In this document: one piece after another, positions 21,782 to 26,829 of the stretch | Numbering within the stretch: the stretch's first letter is position 1 | Layout: each line of letters starts with the position of its first letter | Notes under the pieces: model-generated | Seen by the model: only the letters and a program-made list of their open reading frames with translations | What the model was told of the DNA's origin: nothing | Database searches by the model: none | NCBI GenBank assembly: GCA_002825515.1 | Contig: PJET01000119.1 | Coordinates: 1 to 26,829 of the forward strand | Direction: 5' to 3' | From: Candidatus Thorarchaeota archaeon MP11T_1 | GTDB taxonomy: Archaea > Asgardarchaeota > Thorarchaeia > Thorarchaeales > Thorarchaeaceae | Length of the DNA: 26,829 bases | Position numbers and translations under genes: made by a program

Positions 21782-23099
21782 TTCTTTCAGCAACTTTCTT
21801 AGTATTACCTCTTTCAAACTGTAGATGTAGACGAGGATCTTCCTTTAGGAGTTCCTTGACTCGCTTTGCAGACATCATTGCTCTGTTACGTTCGCCATCT
21901 TCAGATTCCCAATCTTTACGGGATGATGTCTTAACCTGCAATCTTTGGATAGGTTTGACAGATATCTCTCTCTCGAAAAGGTCACTTGGTGGTGGATCCT
22001 TGCCTATTACTGCATCAAAGAAGAGTCTACGTGCACGTTCCCATTCTCGTTCCCGCTCAAGCTCATCCAGCTTGTATCCTTCTCGTTGTACATCAAGAAC
22101 ATCATAAGGACAGGAATGTTCGCAAGCACCACAATAAACACAATGGTCAAGAATTGCGATTTTATCAGCTGTACCTGTTGGATAGATAGCATCTACTGGA
22201 CAAATATTGAAGCAATTGTTGCATCCTGTTGGATCACACTTTTCAAGTCGTGGAATCTTGACTTCCCCTGTGAATGGTTTTTCTACTTTCAAAGCCTCAT
22301 ATGGACAGACAATTGCACAAAGTCCACATTTTACACAGGTTTCATCGTTATGTGTTAGTTTTCCAGTTATGGTGGGCTGCTTTATGTCTCGAGCACTCGA
22401 CTCCTTGCATTTGACCTCAATCGCATCATCAGGACAGATATCTTCACACAGACCACAATAATCGCAATGGTCCTCATCGACTCGAATTCCAACTGCAGGT
22501 CTGAAGTCAGGAGGCTTTACCTCGTCAGACCAGAATATCTTGATAGCTTCAGGACATAAAAGCTCACACAAACCACAATATGAACACTTATCCTCATCGA
22601 TCTTTATTGTGCCTTCTGCATACTCTTCACCTTTGTAAGTCACAAGGCTTTCTTTTCGGTCAACATTGACCTCTACATCAAGAGAATCTGTGGGACAGAC
22701 CTTAGCGCATAATAAACATGGAGCACATTTTTCCTCATCAATCTCGTGAGTTCCTGCAATTCTAACAAACTCATTAACTGCACTATCACTTTCATATTTT
22801 GCTTCAAATGCTCCAAAAATGCAGGAGGAGTCGCACAAACCACAGAATGTGCAGATATCTGGGTCTACATTTACCAATGGCGCACCCTCAATACGACCTG
22901 ATGCAGTTTCTTGTACTGGACCAAGGCTTATTGCTTCCCAGGGACATGGCAAACAGAGACTACAGCCCACACACTTTGAGATATTATGATCAAGTGTTCT
23001 TTTGAGAAGCGAGGTTTCCCATTTAAGTCGAATCTTGCCATCGACCACATCCATTGTGATGACAGGCTTCTCACCGATCAGAACACGAGATTTGTCCAT
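21747..23099 (-). CDS. fwdF: FwdF-like polyferredoxin with eight [4Fe-4S] motifs and charged tail
   Basis: A 450-residue electron-wire protein. Eight cysteine clusters can be counted: from C43, C83, C125, C172, C212, C255, C288 and C320; most are CxxCxxCxxxCP, while the first and seventh are irregular (CVGCSLCLPCP; CDPTGCNNCFNICP). This matches FwdF of formylmethanofuran dehydrogenase, which carries eight clusters. Residues 340-450 are an added, highly charged helical tail (DELEREREWERARRLFF and after) absent from the ~350-residue FwdF I know. The frame opens at 23141, but ATG 23099 is certain in practice: a perfect GGAGGTGA lies 4 nt upstream and contains the hdrA stop codon, so the two are translationally coupled. 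Confidence 0.9.
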   Translation of the reverse strand: MDKSRVLIGEKPVITMDVVDGKIRLKWETSLLKRTLDHNISKCVGCSLCLPCPWEAISLGPVQETASGRIEGAPLVNVDPDICTFCGLCDSSCIFGAFEAKYESDSAVNEFVRIAGTHEIDEEKCAPCLLCAKVCPTDSLDVEVNVDRKESLVTYKGEEYAEGTIKIDEDKCSYCGLCELLCPEAIKIFWSDEVKPPDFRPAVGIRVDEDHCDYCGLCEDICPDDAIEVKCKESSARDIKQPTITGKLTHNDETCVKCGLCAIVCPYEALKVEKPFTGEVKIPRLEKCDPTGCNNCFNICPVDAIYPTGTADKIAILDHCVYCGACEHSCPYDVLDVQREGYKLDELEREREWERARRLFFDAVIGKDPPPSDLFEREISVKPIQRLQVKTSSRKDWESEDGERNRAMMSAKRVKELLKEDPRLHLQFERGNTKKVAERIRNSQEVTQEE

Positions 23100-23103
23100 G
23101 CAG

Positions 23104-23111
23104 TCACCTCC
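23104..23111 (-). promoter_or_regulatory. Ribosome-binding site of the polyferredoxin gene, overlapping hdrA stop
   Basis: GGAGGTGA on the minus strand, fully complementary to the expected 16S 3' end. Its last three bases are the hdrA TGA stop. It fixes the polyferredoxin start at 23099 and implies re-initiation after hdrA. Confidence 0.85.
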
Positions 23112-25500
23112 CAGGGACTCCTTCTGCATCTTGTTTTCCAATCAAATTACGAGGCGATTCTTTACCAAGTGGACCTAGTTTGACAATATCATTAACGAAC
23201 TGGGTTATTTGTTCTGCAAATCTATCTGCTTCTGAGGCAGACGTACTACCAAAGTACAATCTCTGTCGATCAATACCTGCAACCTCAAGTATCTCGCGCA
23301 TATTATCAGTCCGGTCCTTCGCATATCGAGCACCTGATCTGTAGTGACAGTCCTGAATGTGACATCCCATGACTGCAACACCATCAGCACCTTCAGCAAA
23401 TGCAGTAAGTAGGGTATCAACATTGAGTCTACCAGTGCAGGGGACTTGTATAGGAATTACATTGGGTGGGTATTTCATACGTGCAGTTCCTGCTCTGTCA
23501 GCTGCAATGTATGCACACCAACGACACAGGTATCCCACAATTGCAGGTTTGAGTGGGTTGAACTCAATTGCTGCTTTTGTCGCATTATCAAGTTGTTCAT
23601 TTGATAGGCAGGGCAAGTCAAGTGCTCCAGAAGGACATGCCGCAGCGCAAGCTCCACAACCTCGACATGCAGCTAGATCAACTTCGGGTATGTTTTTGTC
23701 GTTGAACTTGATTGCTTTAGGTGTACAGACCTGTTCACATAATCTGCAACTAATGCAAAGTTCTTCGTTAAAGGAAGGGATGCATGCTTCAGTGATTATA
23801 TCACCAGTTGCAAGGAGTGTTTTCACCTTAGAAGCGGCTAATCCTGCATGTGCTACTGAGTCTGCAATATCTTTTGGTCCTTGAGAAACCCCAGCAAGAA
23901 AAACTCCCTTTGAGGCAGTTGTACTGGGACCAAGTTTGGGATGTTGTTCAAGGAAGAATCCATTCTCATCCAAAGGCGTTTTGAACATTCTTGAGAGTTC
24001 TATATTGCTTGGTTCTGCATCCATACCAATCATTAAAACAATCAAATCGGTTTCAAACTCAAGCATTTTTCTCACAAGTGTGTCTTCGCTTCTAACCGTA
24101 ACCTTCTCTGAAACCGGGTCATGGACAACTTCTAATGTTCCTCGTACAAAGGTAATCTTGTACTCATCTGCAGCTCTAACATACAGTTCTTCCTGACCTT
24201 TACCAAAAACACGCATATCTGTGTAGAACACGTAGGCGTCACAATCAGGCAATTGTTGTTTGACCTGCATAGCCTCTTTGACTGCAGCAGTACAACAGAC
24301 TCTGCTACAGTACGGGCGATTGAATCTATGAGACCGACTTCCAACGCATGGCACAAATACGATGTTTCGTGGTGGTTTTCCATTTGAAGGACGAACAAGC
24401 TTTCCTCCGCTTGGACCCTCAGGATTGACCAATCGTTCAAGCTCAAGTGATGTAATTACATCTGGGATTTGACCATAACCGAATTCTTCTACTACCGTGG
24501 GATCGAACGGTTGAAAGCCAGTGGCAAGAATAACAGCTCCTACTTCAATAACCTCAGTCTGCTCAATCTCATCATATCGAAGAGATTTTGGTTCACAGAC
24601 ACCAGAGCATGATTGACATCCAATGCAGTTATACGAATCGATGTAAGGTGCAATTGGTACGGCATCAATTGAAGGGCGAACCATCGCTTTTCGTTTTCCA
24701 AGACCATTGTTATATTCATCAGCTACTTCAACAGGGCAGACTTCTATGCACCTATTACATCCTGTACAGGTTTCTATGTCCACATATCGAGGCTTCTGCT
24801 TCACTGTAACTTGATATCTACCGACATTACCCTTGACATCAGTCACCTCAGCCAAAGTCATGATTCTGATTTTGGGATGACGAGCCATTCTTGCCATCAA
24901 CGGTCCTAATATACAAATACTACAATCAAACGTTGGGAAAAGTTTGTCCCATTTGGCCATATGGCCACCAAGAAAACCTTCTCGCTCAACAATCACAGTG
25001 TCTATTCCTGCATCGGCTAGCTCTAGTGCACTTGTAATTCCAGCAACACCGCCACCAACTATCATAGCTCGTTGTGTCATTGGAAGTCCTTGGGTGGGGA
25101 TTGGGTTTGCATCACGAACCTCAGCAATTCCTGTATCAATTATTGCGGCGGCTTTTTTAGTTGCTGCTTCGGGATCATCATAATGTACCCAACTGCACTG
25201 TTCACGAATGTTTGCCATGTGCAAATAACCGGGGTCTATTCCAGCGTCTTTCACTGCATCTGCAAATAGTTCTCTGTGAAGTAGTGGCGAACACCCAGCA
25301 ATGACAACTCGTTTTGCTTTGCTCTTCTTCACTTTCTCAATTAGGTCATATACACCTTGTTCAGAACAAAGATGATCATCAACCTCAACTATAGGAATAC
25401 CTTCAGATTCATACTTTTTCCTCAAGGAATCGATATCAATCGTATCTGCAATATTTGAACCACAGCGACATAGAAAGACAGCTAGTTTATCTTTCTTCAT
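23104..25500 (-). CDS. hdrA: HdrA-MvhD fusion (heterodisulfide reductase subunit A with 2Fe-2S delta domain)
   Basis: A 798-residue flavin/iron-sulfur protein for electron bifurcation or transfer. The N-terminal domain has FLCRCGSN and CSEQG. A thioredoxin-reductase-like FAD domain has GGGVAG (149-154) and EREGFLGGHMAKW, then the HdrA-type FDCSICILGP. An inserted ferredoxin pair uses C245-C255 and C292-C302. FAD motifs resume (VILATGF, GVFLAGVSQGPKDIADS). A second ferredoxin pair uses C582-C592 and C612-C622. Residues 655-750 are MvhD/FlpD: LCRWCAYIAADRAGTARMKYPP, VPCTGR and GCHIQDCHY, the hydrogenase- or dehydrogenase-linking 2Fe-2S unit. The frame reaches TTG 25554; ATG 25545 overlaps a TATAAAAT, so the third candidate, ATG 25500, whose product starts MKKDKLAVFLCRCG, is preferred. 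HdrB and HdrC are not in the window. Confidence 0.93.
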   Translation of the reverse strand: MKKDKLAVFLCRCGSNIADTIDIDSLRKKYESEGIPIVEVDDHLCSEQGVYDLIEKVKKSKAKRVVIAGCSPLLHRELFADAVKDAGIDPGYLHMANIREQCSWVHYDDPEAATKKAAAIIDTGIAEVRDANPIPTQGLPMTQRAMIVGGGVAGITSALELADAGIDTVIVEREGFLGGHMAKWDKLFPTFDCSICILGPLMARMARHPKIRIMTLAEVTDVKGNVGRYQVTVKQKPRYVDIETCTGCNRCIEVCPVEVADEYNNGLGKRKAMVRPSIDAVPIAPYIDSYNCIGCQSCSGVCEPKSLRYDEIEQTEVIEVGAVILATGFQPFDPTVVEEFGYGQIPDVITSLELERLVNPEGPSGGKLVRPSNGKPPRNIVFVPCVGSRSHRFNRPYCSRVCCTAAVKEAMQVKQQLPDCDAYVFYTDMRVFGKGQEELYVRAADEYKITFVRGTLEVVHDPVSEKVTVRSEDTLVRKMLEFETDLIVLMIGMDAEPSNIELSRMFKTPLDENGFFLEQHPKLGPSTTASKGVFLAGVSQGPKDIADSVAHAGLAASKVKTLLATGDIITEACIPSFNEELCISCRLCEQVCTPKAIKFNDKNIPEVDLAACRGCGACAAACPSGALDLPCLSNEQLDNATKAAIEFNPLKPAIVGYLCRWCAYIAADRAGTARMKYPPNVIPIQVPCTGRLNVDTLLTAFAEGADGVAVMGCHIQDCHYRSGARYAKDRTDNMREILEVAGIDRQRLYFGSTSASEADRFAEQITQFVNDIVKLGPLGKESPRNLIGKQDAEGVPGR

Positions 25501-25543
25501 TTCCTTCTTCGATGACTTCTTACTATGGCTCACGAGCTGCACC

Positions 25544-25552
25544 ATTTTATAC
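25544..25552 (-). promoter_or_regulatory. TATA box of the hdrA operon
   Basis: GTATAAAAT on the minus strand, centred about 48 nt upstream of ATG 25500, placing initiation near 25522 with a leader of about 20 nt. Its presence argues against translation starting at 25545 or 25554. Confidence 0.55.
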
Positions 25553-25556
25553 AATG

Positions 25557-25568
25557 TTCCATATGGAA
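25557..25568. promoter_or_regulatory. Perfect 12-bp palindrome next to the hdrA TATA box
   Basis: TTCCATATGGAA is its own reverse complement and ends 4 nt upstream of the hdrA TATA element, a place where archaeal regulators or BRE-contacting factors act. It may equally influence the divergent Fe-S gene at 25654. No regulator can be assigned. Confidence 0.4.
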
Positions 25569-25619
25569 AGTTGTTTAGGACATCTTGTTACGACTTGTGT
25601 CATACCGGATAATTCTTGT

Positions 25620-25627
25620 GATATATC
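25620..25627 (+). promoter_or_regulatory. TATA-like box for the small Fe-S protein and fwdB
   Basis: GATATATC, 27-34 nt upstream of the ATG at 25654, giving a short leader that would start near the GAGGAT ribosome site. Self-complementary, so orientation is taken from the gene. Confidence 0.4.
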
Positions 25628-25653
25628 AAAATAAGCTATAACGAGGATAAGAC

Positions 25654-26112
25654 ATGAGACTCAACCCAATGGAACTCTACAACTTGCTCCCAAAGACGAA
25701 CTGCCGGCTTTGTGAACCAAAAACATGTATGGCGTTTGCAACAAAGCTAGCACTTGGAGACATCTCTCCTGATAATTGTCCTCCACTCCTCGAATCTGGT
25801 TTCGAGAAAAACCTCGAAAGGCTCAGAGAGCTCGTTTCCCCAATGCTTTCAGCAGAAGCAACCGGAATCAAACTTGACGAGAGTAAGTGCACAGGTTGCA
25901 ACAATTGCGTAGTAGTCTGCCCCGTGGATGTTGCTGCAGAACCTCCCACCAGCGAGGGAAAAGCAGCCATGAGCACGAACACAGTGTTTAGGGTTGAGAA
26001 TGGCATATCGAAAATTATCAATCTGGAAAAGTGTCGAAGATTCCCACCAGACAGATTGAACTGCCGAGTTTGTGAGCAATACTGCTGCACTGATGCAATC
26101 GAAATCTGGTAG
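25654..26112 (+). CDS. Fe-S protein: CODH/ACS-gamma-type Fe-S domain plus two cluster motifs
   Basis: A 152-residue electron-transfer protein. Residues 10-50 (LLPKTNCRLCEPKTCMAFATKLALGDISPDNCPPL) match the four-cysteine Fe-S domain at the N-terminus of the corrinoid Fe-S gamma subunit of CO dehydrogenase/acetyl-CoA synthase and related proteins. A ferredoxin part has CTGCNNCVVVCPVDV, and a last motif CRRFPPDRLNCRVCEQYCCTDAIEIW with an irregular long first gap. Such ferredoxins occur next to formylmethanofuran dehydrogenase genes in some archaea, taking the place of FwdG/FwdE. The start ATG 25654 has GAGGAT 5 nt upstream. The fwdB-like gene begins 10 nt after its stop, clearly the same operon, so it probably feeds electrons to or from that subunit. 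Confidence 0.87.
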   Translation: MRLNPMELYNLLPKTNCRLCEPKTCMAFATKLALGDISPDNCPPLLESGFEKNLERLRELVSPMLSAEATGIKLDESKCTGCNNCVVVCPVDVAAEPPTSEGKAAMSTNTVFRVENGISKIINLEKCRRFPPDRLNCRVCEQYCCTDAIEIW

Positions 26113-26122
26113 GTGATTTTGA

Positions 26123-26829
26123 ATGGAATCTATAGTTTGTAATGGTTGTTCTTTGCTATGTGATGATACATCTGCTGAGATGGCAGGAAAAAGCGTTAAT
26201 TCACTGGGACTCTGTAGATTGGGACACGCACACCTAGAACAAGCTGTAGCAATGAAAACTGAAGTTTCTGAAAAGAAACTGGAAAAAGCTACAGAGATTC
26301 TGGTGAATGCAAAGAACTTGCTTCTCTTTGGATACACTCATTCAACGAACGCAGCAATAAACGAGGGGATGAAACTTGCATCAACACTTAATGGACACTT
26401 TGGTTCACTAATCGATTTAGGACCAAAGCAAGTAATGTCGCACAGTCTTAATACAAAGGGTCTAGAAATTGACCTTGATTATGTTCGTAATAATGGTGAG
26501 TTTGTAATCTATTGGGGATCAGATCCATCTGAAAGTTTACATCGACACCCTAGCAGATTTGCTGTCCTACCACGAGGCGAGAAAATCCCAGAAGGAATAG
26601 AGAGTCGTACCATCGGAGTTGTCGATGTTCGCCAGACAGAAACTATGAAAATCGCAAATCATAGACTCATAATCCCAATTGGTGCAGATGCTGAACTCTT
26701 GGATACTATTATTGCAGAGCTTGATGGTAAATCAGTCATCAAGGACAAAATCTTGGGAATTCCTGGAAGCGAGTTAGTAGGTTTTGTAAGGGGGCTCCAA
26801 AAAGCAGACTGCGTTATTATCTTCTATGG
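26123..26829 (+). CDS. fwdB: FwdB-like formylmethanofuran dehydrogenase subunit, cut by window end
   Basis: 235 complete codons are open to the window edge, starting at ATG 26123 with GGTGAT 5 nt upstream. The N-terminus has CNGCSLLCDD followed about 20 residues later by CRLGHAH, the [4Fe-4S] site of FwdB and formate dehydrogenase alpha chains. Later segments EFVIYWGSDPSESLHRHPSRFAVLPRG, TIGVVDVRQTETMKIAN and LIIPIGADAELLDTII follow the FwdB order closely. Where FwdB has VCHGP, whose Cys or Sec binds W/Mo, this protein reads LGPKQVMSHSL, so the metal ligand appears missing. The C-terminal part is outside the window. Its FwdD-like partner is at 21383; FwdA and FwdC are not seen. Confidence 0.85.
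   Translation, partial: MESIVCNGCSLLCDDTSAEMAGKSVNSLGLCRLGHAHLEQAVAMKTEVSEKKLEKATEILVNAKNLLLFGYTHSTNAAINEGMKLASTLNGHFGSLIDLGPKQVMSHSLNTKGLEIDLDYVRNNGEFVIYWGSDPSESLHRHPSRFAVLPRGEKIPEGIESRTIGVVDVRQTETMKIANHRLIIPIGADAELLDTIIAELDGKSVIKDKILGIPGSELVGFVRGLQKADCVIIFY

Noticed and set aside
21945..22358. 137-residue plus-strand ORF opposite the polyferredoxin
   Set aside because: Rich in Cys/Phe/Trp/Thr as expected from reading cluster motifs backwards; no ribosome site or family resemblance.
23369..23884. 171-residue plus-strand ORF opposite hdrA
   Set aside because: A shadow frame of hdrA; the other strand encodes unmistakable ferredoxin and MvhD motifs here.
25501..25554. N-terminal extension of HdrA from TTG 25554 or ATG 25545
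   Set aside because: These codons overlap a TATAAAAT element and add a Lys/Ser-rich stretch not typical of HdrA; ATG 25500 fits better, though this is not proven.
25677..26337. Minus-strand ORFs of 137 and 162 residues opposite the Fe-S protein and fwdB start
   Set aside because: They overlap genes with clear Fe-S motifs and good ribosome sites on the plus strand; composition looks like shadow translation.
1..26829. Mobile elements, CRISPR arrays, rRNA and selenocysteine TGA codons
   Set aside because: No transposase, integrase, regularly spaced repeats, rRNA stretches or in-frame TGA within conserved enzyme motifs were seen.

Overview
The window reads as a chromosome segment from an archaeon. 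It encodes aIF5A, a NOB1-type PIN/zinc-ribbon nuclease, a PAC2-family protein, PorG, a NikR regulator, HdrA/MvhD and formylmethanofuran-dehydrogenase (Fwd)-type proteins. It also has TATA-like boxes, GGTGAT/GAGGTG ribosome sites, frequent GTG and TTG starts, and a tRNA-Leu with a long variable arm and encoded CCA. The mix of Hdr/Fwd redox genes with a large alpha-SNAP/TPR-like protein, at moderately AT-rich composition, would fit an Asgard lineage such as Thorarchaeia. That placement is an inference from gene content, not something the sequence proves. I see no insertion sequences, CRISPR arrays, rRNA or phage genes, and no gene-free stretch longer than about 200 nt.

Layout. 0-9 kb is mixed metabolism: a partial gene, glutamine synthetase-like protein, PLP aminotransferase, a CDF metal exporter with an unusually long cytoplasmic tail, a PAC2 protein, an orphan PorG, a SAM methyltransferase, and an operon of a Gfo/Idh/MocA protein with a CrtI-type FAD oxidoreductase. 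9-14.3 kb is informational and regulatory: an alpha-solenoid protein, YjbQ, then NAD kinase, Nob1 and a small ORF, diverging from aIF5A-Lrp across a shared TATA region.

14.3-18.5 kb is a nickel-uptake locus. NikM, NikN and NikQ are fused into one polypeptide followed by the ATPase NikO. NikR is divergent and retains all four nickel ligands, and a candidate NikR operator lies between them. tRNA-Leu(CAG) lies downstream of nikO. A metallophosphoesterase follows nikR. Nickel would supply enzymes such as NiFe hydrogenase or CODH/ACS, none of which is in the window.

18.5-26.8 kb begins with a second Gfo/Idh/MocA protein that lacks the family's usual catalytic lysine. It then becomes a redox island: DUF3786 and DUF166 proteins, a FwdD-like molybdopterin-domain protein, an FwdF-like polyferredoxin with eight cluster motifs and a charged tail, an HdrA-MvhD fusion, a small Fe-S protein with a CODH/ACS-gamma-type Fe-S domain, and the start of an FwdB-like subunit that appears to lack the metal-binding Cys/Sec. 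Together they could form an electron-bifurcating or formyl/formate-type redox assembly; this is the part of the window most likely to hold something undescribed.

Several start codons were moved to match ribosome-binding sites or family N-termini. The clearest are nikMNQ (must start at Met-His), nikR, fwdF, nob1, the PAC2 gene and the DUF166 gene.
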